Source of the DNA: Angiostrongylus vasorum
Lineage: Eukaryota; Nematoda; Chromadorea; Rhabditida; Metastrongylidae
Assembly (NCBI GenBank): GCA_018806985.1
Contig: JADANN010000389.1
Coordinates: 1,364,001 to 1,428,000, forward strand
DNA: 64,000 nucleotides
Direction: 5' to 3'
In this document: one piece after another, positions 1 to 11,894 of the stretch
Layout: every line of letters begins with the position of its first letter
How positions within the stretch are numbered: position 1 is the first letter of the stretch
Notes under the pieces: model-generated
Database searches by the model: none
What the model was told of the DNA's origin: nothing
The model's input: the letters and a program-made list of their open reading frames with translations, nothing else
Made by a program: the position numbers and the translations under genes

Positions 1-689
1 CGGTATGTCAAGTGGTTGTTGAGTAATCCACATATATGAAAATGAAACCGACTCGAAAAACGTCCTGCTCTTGAGATGCAAATCCTTAGGCAGCGACGGA
101 ACCTGGTGTGCGATCAACGAGGTGCAAATCCTTAGGTAGCGAGGAAACCTGATGTGGGACCAAGGTTTTTTTTCGATCCCCTGCATATTTAATGTTTAGC
201 AGGCACTCGCTCCTGTGTAAACACAATTGAATTGACGCTTTGAAACATAAAGAAATGTTAAAGAGTATAGACCACAGAAAACTTTGAGTATCACACATCT
301 TTTACATGCATCTTTTTCCAATTTGGCTCGTATTTTTGAAACATCAATTACGATTTTTAGCAAAACATATGTGTATGACCGGAGATGAGCAACATAGCAC
401 TTTTTATTCTAACGTAAAGATCAGCTTGCATTACTTTAGAAACAAAAGGAGTCCACGTAGGGTCAATTCTCCGTGACGAACACTACTCAACGCGAGAATG
501 GGTGTAGAGCTGTAAACGAAGTGCTGCGATGCGAAACACCCACTATCATATAAATAGTTGACGCTTAACGCTGATACATTTATCTAACTATATGATGAGT
601 TTTCACAATTTCTACGACTACCAGCAATCCCTTCATTCTCTCCGTTATTTTTTGTCCATGAAACTCTCCAGATTTATGAATGCGTCGTT
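1..689. other. Non-coding stretch, no gene recognised
   Basis: I see no convincing exon. A near-duplicate of about 25 bases (aaatccttaggcagcga and aaatccttaggtagcga) occurs at roughly 79-100 and 124-145. The end of the stretch runs into the Penelope-like element terminal repeat. Confidence 0.4.
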
Positions 690-765
690 TTCTTGTTCAG
701 CAATCGCGAGGTTGTTAAACAGCATACATTTACTTCCATACAAAAACACAATACAATACAACAGT

Positions 766-801
766 AGCTGACGTTTCGGCAGTATCGCCTTCTTCAGAGC
801 C
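766..801 (-). ncRNA. Hammerhead ribozyme-like motif in Penelope-like terminal repeat
   Basis: On the minus strand the order is GGCT, CTGAAGA, A, GGC-loop-GCC, GAAAC, GTC, AGCT. GGCT and AGCT can pair as stem I, GGC and GCC as stem II, and the invariant CUGANGA and GAAA core boxes are present with GUC as cleavage triplet. Stem III is minimal: the self-complementary ACGU could form it in a dimer. One extra A sits between the core and stem II. Hammerheads are known in Penelope-like elements; activity of this one is untested. Confidence 0.5.
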
Positions 802-997
802 TGGAAGGGTATACTGACATACAATTTACTAGGCCAAACGCTTCAATGACACTTACAAAAAGACGAAAAAACTCTATGGTAATTACATGGTCAACAGCTT
901 CTCGAAAAAACTCACCGCTTTTTTACTTGCCTTCCCATGAGGAAGATTAGAACAGCTGATTATGGTCGCATAAGGTTGATGACTGCACCATCCCACA

Positions 998-2662
998 TCA
1001 GAAATTGATGCGAACATACGGGGTCAGGTCGCGTATGACCTCTGGGCATTCATCCCTGCTATTCATTGTAGGGTTTTTGGCATTTATCCAAAAAGCCTCA
1101 AGAAGTTTTCGCGCTGGTGTTCTAGTCTCCTGCGCAAGGATATTGACTTTTACTTCAAAATCGTCCCCGCTGTGCTTTTTGTATCCTATGCGTGCCTAGT
1201 GGGGTACTTTGTCTTAGTTTTCGTTTGCCATCTAGGTGTTCTTTTATACGGATACACAAAGGCCTGCCCGTTTCGCCAATATATTCATCTCCGCAATTAT
1301 TACACGAGATCAGGTATATCGTACCTGAACTCATGCAATCACCGCCCCTGCCGTAAGGGCAGATTACGCAATTTGTTGTTTCGCATAGACGGTCATACAG
1401 GCGGTTACGAACTAACTGACGACGTAGAGTAGCCGGTGGTATTTCAACTATCGCTACCGATTCCTCTAGACCTGCCCTTCTTAAGCATCGTTTAATCGCT
1501 ACGCTTACTTCATCGCTAATAAAGGGCAGCATAAACGGGACTTTCTTTTTGGCCAAGTGTTTCGCTTGGGCGCGTCGCTCTCCTTCTAAACTTATCTCGT
1601 GGGGTTACTATTTCGTAGCCATTGGAGATGGCTATTTGCCGAGCCAAGTCGCGCGATTCTTCCTTTAGTTCCCCGGTTGTGCACACAGAGGTGGCTGTTC
1701 GAAACATGTTTCTCACAAGCGCCCTCTTTGTGTGTGAAGGGTGGGAAGAAAGGAAGTGAACGAGGATGTTCTTGTTACTTGGCTTTCGGTACCACTTTGT
1801 CAGGTAACCGCTACTTGATAGGCTTATCTGGACGTTTAAAAACGGAAGCCAGTCTTTTCTCGGTTTCTCCCGGGTGAACTTAATGTACTCAGACTGCTCG
1901 TTCAATAATTCAAAGCATTTGTCCATCTCCTCCTGCGTAGAGAAGATGACAAAACAATCATCTACATATCTGCAGTAGAGTAGTGGCCGGAGATCGAGAG
2001 CAGGGGCTTCTATCTTAGACATGAATACAATGGCAAGGCTTGGTGCCAGTCGCTGTCCCATAGCCAACCCCCTTATTTGCGCGAAATATTTCCCAGACCA
2101 TCTGAAAATCGAGCAGTTTAGGCACTCCTTTAGGGAGAGCCATTAGCTGCTGAATGGACAAGCCATGCATATTTATTCTTCCTTCATGTTTAACAAGAAG
2201 TTCGAAGATGGCTTGCATTGCGGAGTCATTCGATACGTTGGTGTACAACGCAGTAACGTCGAAGGACTCCATCACGTACGCGTTATTAGGAGACGCGTTA
2301 CGTAGACGTTCTAGGAACATTTGGGTGTTTGTGAGGTGAGCTGGAATATGGTTAAGCAACTGGGTAAGTATTAGGCTTAAAAACCAGGTTATTCTATCCG
2401 TTGGCCCGTCTACACAGCTGATGATGGGTCTAACCTTAAATGATGACGGATTGGTTGACGCAAGATCATCAGGTGATACCAACTTATGTGTTTTAATAAG
2501 TAGGTATAGGACGGGACATGTTGGTGTATCGATTTTAAAGTGCGAAATAACCGATGGTTTGAAACCTGCAGCCTTTGCCACACTGACCCATTGATTGTTT
2601 AGCTTTCGGTATTGACTTTTGTATTCCCTTTTCAGAGGATGGGCGATAGAGGGTAGCATCAC
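998..2662 (-). pseudogene. Broken RT/GIY-YIG polyprotein of Penelope-like element copy 1
   Basis: Three minus-strand frames follow each other: 2662-2015, 2067-1516 and 1556 to a stop at 998-1000, so at least two frameshifts break one ancestral protein. RT landmarks include a segment VRPIISCVDGPTDRITWFL near the start, FDVTALYTNV (catalytic motif A, first Asp) and the YVDD catalytic box in the second frame. The last frame carries GTIYLISCNNCGDEYIGET, the GIY-YIG nuclease signature, preceded by a CVICPYG cysteine motif. The C-terminal tail runs to 998. Neighbouring copy 2 at 23.8-25.9 kb confirms the order. Confidence 0.85.
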
Positions 2663-2815
2663 TAAGATGTTCCTCTGTTATCTCAACATCCAGCTGGCGA
2701 GGAATAACTACGAACTCTCCCCCTTATCACTAACAGACAATCTTATTCTTTTTTGAGTTTATTAATTCTCTAATTTCTCGCATGCCACATTTTTGTGCGG
2801 CTGTAAGGTTAGAGA

Positions 2816-4037
2816 TCTCCAGATTTACTTCTGGATTCAGCTGTTATTTAAAGATTTTACATTCTTCATGGACGTGGTGGATTTCTGGACAAGTTTATCT
2901 CCTTGGAAAAATGGGATGATCCAGCTGGAGCGCTCCTAAGTCTCCATCATACAAGACCTCCAAAAATTCGCCGACCTCAGAGAAAGTGGGGTTTCGTGGC
3001 GGGAGAGTGGACCTAGTTTATCCCGTGCACGTTCCAGCCCGCAATCACGTGGTTATTCCAAACAGATACAATGGCTGTTAACTGCTCATAGTAGTTGGAT
3101 AATTCGTGCACTTGATAAATCAAAAATTTAATAAACTTATGGAGGTATTGTTCCCATCATAAACAAACATGGTGGCTATGAAAATTCTATTCGGATTAAA
3201 AAATACATTATAGAACGAGGTTCCCAATACCACCTTAAGTGCAAACCTTTCATCCACCAATAAGCGCTCCTGCTAAAAATGTCCCTAAAGTCTCAATCTT
3301 AAATTTGCTTAGAAATTAGATCTTCAGAAAAAAAGTGTATACGAAATTTAGACTTCAGAAATTCCCAACGTCATGGTTCTAAATTTGTGGAATACGACAA
3401 TCTGGACCTCGTAGGCAGGCATTTGCAAATCCTTCGTCTTTATTCCAATCAGTATAGACCACTACGAAATAATCCATGCTTCCTTAAAGTTAGAAGGACA
3501 ATTTCTTTCAAGGACATAAACATGAAAACCAATGTCCATCGAGAGCTGTGCGAAAAATCCAGTAAAAACCAAACATGATCCAGGTTATTTTTATCCAATT
3601 CACATATGGAGACACGACGATTTCATACCCGCAGTGAGATTTACATATCGAGAACAACGGCCGGAAACCTATGGCTACCGGTGTCTCACAAAAATACAAC
3701 TTCAAAGACGAAATAGAGAGAGTAGACACACTAAGACAAAACGACCAGCTGACCAGACTTCCAAAGTTAAAACATTGGGTGCAGAAATCAGAAAAAACTT
3801 TCATACCCATACACTCAAAAGGTTTGGCAACGATGTTCACCGCCGAGGTCAATAAACTAAGAAACAAGAACAGATGATTCTAGAATTGTATTAAAGACGT
3901 GGACATCTGCAAACAGAGTCAATCGAGTATGATAGAGTATGAAAAGCGGAGATTACTCCAAGTTAGAAAATTATCGACATCTCCGGTAACTAATTATAAC
4001 AAGAACGTTAATGAATGAAAACACTAAAAAGATTTCT
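2816..4037. other. No confident gene; possible old coding debris
   Basis: A plus-strand open frame at 3671-3877 gives a Lys/Glu-rich, possibly coiled-coil peptide (KDEIERVDTLRQNDQLTRLP), with overlapping open frames on both strands. I cannot link it to splice sites or a family. It lies just downstream of the stop codon of the DCAF4-like gene. Confidence 0.25.
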
Positions 4038-7000
4038 TCACAGTTCTAATTGATGGATACGCAACGAATCGCCGACTGCTAATATTAGAGCTGAGCTTCC
4101 GGCTCGACCGCACCACGAAGACGAGTACACCACCCGTGGGAAGTCTGTGCGATCGTCCACTGGGCGAGGACAAGGAACTGCACATAGTTGCAGCCCTGAC
4201 GACAGCGACCATCCACGTGTACAACCGTCACTGCCGACTGAAGAAAAGAATCTTCACACATAGTGTATAATAGAATTCGGACAAAAACAGCTTAGGTTGT
4301 TCTTCCGTTCTAGCTGCAACTACAGCGGCTACAAACTGGTGCGTAGATCTCGAAGTTATGTAACCTAAGATGAATAAAAAGCTGTGGATAAAATATTCGT
4401 TAAAACAAATCTTCAAAAAAGGAACTCCATAGGTACCAACACTAAGGTCCCCAGAGTAACTATGTCAAGTGCAGTTCTCATTATCAGTAATCTTGTTCTA
4501 GTAATTCTACAAAGAATTGCCACAGAACTTAAGAAGACGAATAAAAGTCCTAATAAATTTCAATGGCAAGTCTAAAAAATAACTCTAGGTACTGGCGGTA
4601 TACAACAACTATACTGCGAAGCTACTGATTTAATAACGGAGGTACCACAGAAAAACATGCGTAGGAAAAGAAACAACCGGATGCGGCAAGTGGGAGTGAA
4701 TGCGAGAAACTAAAGAATTAGAAGAAATGAAAAAATATTTGGATAATTTCAAGAAAAAGCCGCAGATGAAGCAACAAACAGATCATGTATAACTACTATA
4801 TTGTATGTGCTACATTACACATATCGCTAATTACCATAAATTTGATACCGAACATCCACTGTTTGGGTGTTTTTAAGAGACGGCATAAGTTTCTTGGGGA
4901 CAAAGGTTTTCCATAGAAAATATTTCTAAAAAAATACATGGAAGATATCGCCGAAACCTAAAAAAGAAAACGATCGTGAGAAAACCAGCCTGCAAAGACG
5001 AACTTCTCCTGAGAGTCGACAATGCAAGGAAGGCGAAAATGGGTGTTACGATGACCACTGAAGGACATAAGTTCCCGACTCATTTGCCGTGAATCGTACA
5101 ATTTCAACTGAATTTGACTCCCATGACAAATAGGAACAGAAAATCCATCTCTCATTTTATCACGTGTTTCTCTTAGTCATAACCTACCTCTCCTCTAAAG
5201 TTCTCTATCATTATACATTGAGGGTACGACATACGCAGTTGTTTAATCCAACCACTTGAGCGAGAACCTAAATAATTGATGCATTAGTGGCAAAATTACG
5301 TACATATCAAAGCTACGAAAGCAATATCTTTCCTTCCGTTACTTTAAATTCCATACAGATACACCTTTAAGCGACTTCTTACCACAGAATTAAAGTTACA
5401 CGGAAATCGCCGTTTCTAGTTCTACGAAGGATGAAGTGAAAGACTATACGTAAGTGATGATAAAAAATTATTACCTTTCAACGTGCCAACTACATGATGA
5501 CTTTTCATACGAAGATCTGATAGAATGACATCACTGTCCCTCAAACCCATAAATATCACATCGCCGTCCTGAAAATCCGAAACGAATAACTTTCACGAAG
5601 GATGGTGGGGAGACGTCTATGATTGGAACTAGATCCAAAGACGCTATCAATTGAAGAAATAAGCAGGTGACTATAGTTTCAAATTTAAACAAGAAGACGA
5701 AGGCAGGGAATGGAGTACAACGGCTAACAGCTGTAAATCGTAAAAATATCGAAATTCAAGGTAAACTCTATGAAAATCATCGACTTTGCTGACGTTCACA
5801 TCCACAATTATTGGCATAGCCATGATATCCAAACAAAACTAAAGGGAAGAACAGTTTGATTATGCTGAGATATTTGCAAAACTCCGGACCGCAGGTGTCT
5901 GCGGTGGGGAACGAACGCGCTATTGTCCTCTCCGGGGAGTAACGCGTTCACTACCACACCATGCGGGTCCTTCGTTTCGCCTCTCTCTCAGCTATTTCGT
6001 ATAAAGTTATATTTCGCAATAAATACCCTGCCGTTAAAAAGAGTAGGCAGTAAATAATAAGTTGGAAAAGAAAGAACAGTGCTGCTCAATGAGCGCCAAT
6101 TCATCAAGATTGATGAAGTGATGGATAGTTATAATCTTAAAGCATAGGAGTGGATTTCGGCACTTAATGTGTATTCTGGAAGATTTTTCTTAGCGGTTGT
6201 AAAAGAAAACAAAAAATTAGGTTCAGAATGGCCTGAATCGACAAACTGATTGCTCAACAAAAGCATGAATTAAGAACATAACTCAAAAGATCGACTTTGT
6301 GTAAACTTCGGCATAAATAGTTGATATATTTATTTACAGGTTCTTACGAACTAATCTTGTTTGACCTGATGCGAGGCTGGTATAATTGTAGCTGCTGTCG
6401 TCGTTGCACGGTAGGTGACATTTCGGCGACTTCGTCTTCCTCAGAGCTTGGACATATTTTATACAAGAATAGCTTAATAATTCGGTGAAAGCACCAATTA
6501 TTAGCATTTTTCTCACTAAATTACTGGGCTATTCTATTCTTGTATAAAATACGTCCACGCTCTGAGGAAGGAAAACCGCCGAAACGTCAGCTATCGACCA
6601 ACAACAACAACTACTGCAACTATACCAACCTTGCATCAGCTTAACAAGATCTGTTTATAAGAATATATAAATAAAAAAACAGACCATAAATATGATTTGT
6701 CGAATATAATGGATTTTATCAAAAATATTTAATCAGGAAGGACTGCGTGTATTCGTGAAGCTTGGGTAGTTTTACTGCGATCAACGAAACACTGAGAAGC
6801 TTATAAGACAACTAACGGATGAGAAATGCTGACTGATGACATTTCGACGGCGACTTGATATCATAAACGATTTCTCTGTGATCACATCCATAATCTTGGC
6901 AGCCCCTTCCATACCTAGGGCTATGCGCGTCTTATTAGAATTCCACGCACAACTATAGATAGCCGAGGACTCAACCGACCATCGAATATTATAGATGGGT

Positions 7001-9813
7001 GAGTCCCGCACCTCGAAGTCATCGCCGTCGAGGCATAATGCAGGTAACGGTTGCAGAACGACCTTGCACATAGATGATATGCCCGTTCCTGTCAATCTGG
7101 ATTCTGCTGTAACGTACAGAACACAAGTTACATCCGAATCCACGGGTGCTACCGTCATATCCACCAAAACCGGCTGAGAAATATCGACAGATTCGCCGTC
7201 CAGGACAAACTCTAGCCCCAACGTGTTTTGAGGCGGTCCACCACTCACACGGCTATAGATCTGATCGAACTTCATAGCAGCTTTTTCAGCCGCATCATCG
7301 TCCAAATTCGCTTTCAAGCATGCAAGCTTAGCACCTATTCTGCTATTTCTCGAACCATCTCCAATAGCCCAGCAACCAAGCATTCGTTCATCTTCGTTTC
7401 CTACGAGCTCCAGAAATTGACATCCTTTCACATGTTCACCGGACGAACCCAGATAAGTCTCTTGAATAACGTTTGGAGTGTAACCGACGCGTAGAAGACG
7501 ACTTTCGTACACGTTTCGCACGACTTGATTAAAACTTCTGGTCCCCAACGATCGAGCGAAAATGCTGGTTACAGTAGGGATAACCGATAGGTTCGAGGTA
7601 GAGGCATATTTAACATGAGAACGACCTCTTGCCAGCTGGTCAGATCTTTCTTTTTCTCGCTTTATTCTTGCAATACCCCTCTGTGTGAAGTTGTCAATCT
7701 AAAATAAAAACGGAAATGCTATCATACTGCGTTAAGCATTCATATTCTTCCAACACCGACTTTCAATTAACCTCGGCATTGCACGATAGTTTACCGTTTA
7801 TCTTGATAAGGAAACATGAGGTTGGTCTTACAGAGTTTATTAATACAGAATAGCTAATGTTTCGGCGGTTCCGCCTTCTCCATTTGGATTCAAAAAGTCT
7901 CTAAAAAATAACAAAATAGATAAAAACTAGGAAAGGAGAACCGAAAAATCAAAAAATGAACCGCAAGGAGTGTCTTGTGATTACGCGGGACCCTGCGCCA
8001 TACGTCAGGCCGATTCTATGATCTGCCCCCATGCACATTCCTCGCCCATGTTAGACTCTGTGCGGCTGCTCTCCATCAATTAACTGGAATGCTTACAACG
8101 AAAAAGCAGTGGGTGTTTGCAGGCAACTATTTACTATGCAAGTGCAAATTTATGCGTTAAGTTTATCTGCTGAGGTTACGAAAGTGTTTGACTCAGTAGA
8201 CTGCGCGTCGAATTGACCTTTCAAGGTTCTGAAGAACGCGGAACAGCCGAAACATCAGCTGCTGTGTGCTTACAAGTGCTATAATACCAACCTCCTGTTT
8301 GTTCATTAAAGAAAAACAGTGAATTCACATTTTATTACTGTGGCAGAGACTATTACTTAAAAAAAACAATTACTATCAAGATATGACCAGTTCAACTTGT
8401 TTGAAAGTAATGGATTTTACACACTTGGTTTCGTGCGCATTTGTCTCTGCGATTCAAGTTTGAGCTACAAAACAACTTTAGCCTACGTTGCTTCTGCGGA
8501 TCAGATATATTCAAGAGCCATATATAATGACATATTAGATCACAGTGTAATAATAGTGGGCCCATGTAGCGCAGTCGTTCGAGGTGGCCTGCAATATGTA
8601 CTGGTTTGATTCCGAGCCCTAGGCTCACCAAACCTTCCATTCCTCCAGAGTCAGAAAAATTGGCACCAAACCTATCTGAGAGTATAGCAGCACTGGCACG
8701 ATACATCGGTAGGCCACCGGGAGTCACTGCTAAGGCCATATGTGCATTCAATCACTACCAACGATGCTTAATGAAGTCGAATGCATGGGGCATCCCTTAG
8801 GGATTGATCAACGCAAAAAAGCTTTATCCTTTTATCATAATAGGTAACCGTTGGTTCGAACTCCTGCCCCAAGTCTATCAAACCTTCCCCTACTCCGGGA
8901 TCGGAAAATTGGTACTAAACTTGTCTGCGGGGCGGGGACAACAGCACTAACTTGAAACATCGGTAGGCCCCCTGCAAGTCACTGTATTGGTCAGATATAA
9001 ATTGAACTGCTTCTAACGATTCTTGATGAAGCCGAATGCATGGCGCTCACTTAGAGATTGATCATTACCAAAAGATTTATCCCTTTTAACCGTTGCAAAC
9101 CACAGGGGGAATGATAACTACAACTTGAAGGAGATGATGACACTAATCAGACCGCAAGTGTCGACATAATACACGCAATGTCAATTGTCAAAGCATTCTT
9201 TTGGCTTAGCAACGAGACTTCTAGACAAACCCACCTAGTGCTTTAAAGAAAGATTTGTATTAAACATGCCACTAAACCACAACATAAACTACTACGATAA
9301 GCGCTACTGGGACCCATCATCCATCACTCGCTCTCCCTTATAACCATAAAAAGCTGACCAGCAAGAATTTTGTTGATATAAAAGCTTCGTTATCATATTG
9401 AACAAATAAACCATTAGCTGCAGCATGAGAACATAAAAACTAAAAAAGACCTCAATTAAGAACCAAAGTAGTGAAAAGTGTTACTAGCGAACGTCCAACA
9501 AAACACATGAAACATACCCCACTATGATCAGCAGCAATCCTAAAGTGCTTCCTAGTCACAGGATTAAAGACGAAACCTGGGTAGCAAGGCACATTGTCTT
9601 CCAATGGATCTTGTTCCTCTATAGCTGCAAATGCGATTAGATGTACAATACAGCAACTACTACGAAATTCAGCCACTACAACGATAAATTCAGCTGAAAA
9701 TACTAACTGTGCATTTCTGCGCTATGTTTAGTCCGTCTCCCGCTTCCACGATGTCCTGCCTCTCTTGCATTGTTTGAATAGTTTTGTCGACGATTATTAC
9801 GGTTCTGGTGATC
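4038..9813 (-). CDS. DCAF4-like WD40 protein, CUL4-DDB1 substrate receptor (multi-exon)
   Basis: Seven exons join with matching phases: 9813-9708, 9624-9518, 7698-6817, 5568-5475, 5267-5188, 5107-4990 and 4237-4038 (stop TGA). About 528 residues are recovered; the first exon with the start codon was not found. The basic N-terminus (GHRGSGRRTKHS) and the following YPGFVFNPVTRKHFRI resemble the PGFYFDP..KRYFR segment of DCAF4 (WDR21). WD-type blades follow: IYSCAWNSNKTRIALGMEG, DVIFMGLRDSDVILSDLR, LKLYDSRQMS with SFSGH, and a last blade GSDGCTRGWSL. Known DCAF4 proteins recruit substrates to the CUL4-DDB1 ubiquitin ligase; that role is inferred. The intron between 4990 and 4237 seems to start with GC rather than GT. 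Introns hold two foldback elements, a B1 repeat and SINEs. The family assignment rests on remembered family features, without alignment. Confidence 0.82.
5860..6055 (-). repeat. B1 repeat, single arm, in DCAF4-like intron
   Basis: It begins with gctgagatatttgcaaaact and continues through the cggggagtaacgcg and gggtccttcgtttcgcc segments to a tail with agagtaggcagtaaataat. The same blocks appear at 17.1-17.4, 21.6-21.9, 29.9 and 58.5-58.8 kb. Confidence 0.75.
6340..6665. mobile_element. Foldback element 1 with a hammerhead-like motif on each arm
   Basis: Two arms of about 120 bp are inverted copies. The left arm (about 6345-6470) and right arm (about 6535-6660) both hold ttttatacaagaatag, a ctcagagc block and the GAAACGTCAGC-type motif. 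The motif reads minus at 6414-6450 and plus at 6559-6593, pointing outwards. It lies in the intron between DCAF4-like exons 6817 and 5568. No protein is encoded. Confidence 0.75.
6559..6593 (+). ncRNA. Hammerhead-like motif on right arm of foldback 1
   Basis: The order is GCT, CTGAGGA, A, a GG/CC stem region, GAAAC, GTC, AGC. GCT and AGC can pair as stem I. Core boxes are intact (CUGAGGA fits CUGANGA). The stem II pairing is weaker than in the Penelope-like copies. Activity is unknown. Confidence 0.4.
7813..8312. mobile_element. Foldback element 2 with degenerate hammerhead-like arms
   Basis: The left end has gaggttggtcttacag and the right end has ataccaacctcctg in inverse orientation. The left arm carries the motif on the minus strand (7849-7885, core decayed to ATGGAGA but GCCGAAAC kept). 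The right arm carries it on the plus strand (8225-8262, TTCTGAAGAACGCGG then GCCGAAACATCAGC). It sits in the large intron 9518-7698 of the DCAF4-like gene. Confidence 0.6.
8557..8838 (+). mobile_element. SINE-A copy (tRNA-derived), DCAF4-like intron
   Basis: The 5' head tagcgcagtcgttcgagg resembles a pol III A box and ggtttgattccgagcc a B box. The body holds the family blocks gatacatcggtaggccacc and taatgaagtcgaatgcatg, and the tail ends gctttatccttttat. Confidence 0.8.
8845..9092 (+). mobile_element. SINE-A copy, divergent, tandem to the previous
   Basis: The B-box-like ggttcgaactcctgcc is followed by diverged family blocks (gaaacatcggtaggcccc, gatgaagccgaatgcatgg) and the tail agatttatcccttttaa. 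The A box is lost. Two SINEs head-to-tail suggest insertion into the older copy's tail. Confidence 0.65.
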
Positions 9814-10067
9814 CTAAGGTGATCATATGTGGATACAAATGTTGTTTCCTTTATGCAGCGTGGAAATGAATGTCGAAATGAAGCCCTAACCACTAAGTCT
9901 TATCCTCGCCTTTGACATACAATACGCTCAAACCTGTTCCATCCCAGCAAAGAAATAATGTGAATTCTGACATGCCTTTCAACAAGATTACTTTGCAATT
10001 CTTCCCCTTTCCAATCAAGCTTTCTCTTTAGGGAATTAAATTATGTATACGTACACACATGCACATA

Positions 10068-10475
10068 TACTTGGATACTTGGATGGCCCGTCTTCACTGG
10101 TTGTGCAGATCCCAGCTTTATTCTCACTTTTCGGAGTTTTGCCGGTTTAGCCATTGCGGTTCCCGAAGTCCCGACAGAGGTCAACCTGGTCAAAGTCTGC
10201 CCCAGGTCGTCACCACCACAAGCAATCGCCGCCCTTATGGAACAGAGGGAGATTGGCCACCATGCAACTAGTTTGATACCAGGACGGTGGTGGATCCCGT
10301 TACTGGTAGTACTGGTTAACTCTCAGCTGGGCTTCCTGATGGAAACGCCGGATTCCTTCTCAGCATGGCAGGTCAGCAGGTCCCGCTGGTCATGAGTACC
10401 ACCGCTGTGTATCGCAGCACGACGCCTAGGAACACCTCCCAGCTACGATGAGGCGGCAAAGCGTTGGGAGAATAT
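10068..10475 (-). repeat. Repeat C, near full length
   Basis: On the plus strand it starts with the complement of the family 3' end (acttggatacttggatggcc) and ends with the complement of the 5' block (cctcccagctacgatgaggc). The best reference copy is 15045-15460. No open frame is conserved among copies, so it looks like a non-autonomous element. Confidence 0.75.
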
Positions 10476-10537
10476 ACACATATATACAATATACATACGT
10501 ACACTTATATATGAGTGATCAATATTAAAAACCAAAA

Positions 10538-10844
10538 CTAAACCTGGCTAGCTCCGGACATCTGAAAAGAAGCTGTTGCGTTAACATGCACTGGCGAGTC
10601 ATATCGACGAACGTACCGTCGGCGACCACGACAACCATGACCACGGAGATCCGAAGTGTTAGGGACCCCCAAAAGCGCTTCTGATGGACCTGAGCCAGTG
10701 CGCCGAGCCGAGTTATTCCGTGAACGCGGCAGATCCTCTCGAGACGTTGAAGCGCACAGTCCTCCGGCACGTCCAGCACTACTCATCCAGCAGTGCTGTG
10801 ATGTTCGACAATGTATTGCAGCGTCGGCCGGCCTCGTACTGATC
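10538..10844 (-). CDS. Terminal exon of an unrecognised Ser/Arg-rich protein
   Basis: An acceptor TTTTCAG lies just before 10844, and a 102-codon frame runs to a TAG stop at 10538-10540. The exon is clearly richer in G and C than its surroundings. The peptide is basic and Ser-rich (SREDLPRSRNNSARRTGSGP) and ends in MSGASQV. It starts in phase with two bases needed from an upstream exon, not found. It would end about 0.7 kb upstream of the first DCAF4-like exon on the same strand, a spacing at which nematode operons are possible but not shown. The overlapping second frame cannot be excluded. Confidence 0.4.
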
Positions 10845-11485
10845 CTGAAAACATGCAATCGTATCAATCATCCTCCACAGTGCAAAACCAATAACCGTTT
10901 ACATGAAACAGCGAAGGACAAATGGATGTACGGATGAAGACTGACGAGGTCAGCTACAAGTGTACCGAACATGAAGTGGATAACAGTAGATCAGAGTAAT
11001 GGCAACTGCACTAGGCCACTATCAAAAACCATCCACAGAGCTTAGTCAAGAGTCAAGTAGCGTTTCATCCAGAAAATAATTGGTTAAATTTTATCAGGAA
11101 GACTTCAGAAGAAGAACAGTATTGAAAGTGACGCATCCTACCAATGCCATTTGCTACTCAGAGCCGCTATAGCAAAACACCACTACTTCAGAAATACCGA
11201 GTTAGGTCAATGAAGAATCTTCTAAACATCAAAAAATTCACGAGGAAAATAATACGACCACTGCAGCTCGGAAACCAGCCACCACGCTACTTCAGAAGGA
11301 CCAGAAAGGGAAACGTGTAGGGTTGTATGTCCTGGAAGACCACATAACTATGTGACGCCCAAACAGAGGCCAATGATAGATCCTGGCAGTCGCATCGGAG
11401 TAACTGGTACCAACAAGTGATGTCCCGCCGCCACCGCTCGATGCAGTGTCACTGGAGCGCGACTGCTACAGCCCTTGGGCCACGG
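10845..11485. other. Unassigned, possible upstream exon of the 10538 gene
   Basis: On the minus strand a Ser/Gly-rich open frame (SRSSDTASSGGGGTSLVG) follows a TGTAGCAG acceptor-like site near 11460. No good donor in matching phase was found, so no gene is called. Confidence 0.2.
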
Positions 11486-11487
11486 TA

Positions 11488-11652
11488 CCTCTTACTTAGG
11501 ATACTTAGACGGTCCGTCCTCACTCGTTGTGTGGAGCCCAGCAAAATCTCCAATTTTCGAAGGTTTCGATCGTTTAGGCATTGTGTCTCCGTAGAGTCTC
11601 GAGGTCTGCCTGGCCAAAGTCTGACCCAACGGTACCTCTAGCATGGTGATTT
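11488..11652 (-). repeat. Repeat C fragment
   Basis: Only the family 3' portion is present: the complement begins gatacttagacggtccgtcc and stops after gtctgacccaacgg. The rest is truncated at about 11650. Confidence 0.6.
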
Positions 11653-11894
11653 TGGATCGGCTGCAAAAAAAAGCCGCACTCGTCCTGGAATCGAACAAAT
11701 CCCTGTCAGCGACTGCTTTATCGGCAATATTCGTTGGCTTTTTTGATATTAGTTGGGAGACTTAAGGAGTGGGTAAACTGACAGACCTATAGAAATTTGT
11801 TGAGCTTTTGTTGGGGTGTGTACTATTCTGCTGCGTGTTATTATCGAATAGTATCCAACACACTCCCTCAAAAAAGGATCCCATGCCGGTTAGT

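Larger units (their letters stand above)
690..2815 (-). mobile_element. Penelope-like retroelement, copy 1 (5'-truncated)
   Basis: The element reads on the minus strand: reverse transcriptase (RT) first, then a GIY-YIG endonuclease, then a non-coding terminal repeat at about 650-965. This is the known layout of endonuclease-bearing Penelope-like elements. It aligns closely with copy 2 at 23.5-25.7 kb up to about 2815, where similarity stops abruptly, so its 5' part is missing. The terminal repeat carries a hammerhead-like motif. Penelope-like elements are a distinct class of eukaryotic retroelement that copy through target-primed reverse transcription; this copy is dead because its frame is broken. 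Confidence 0.85.
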
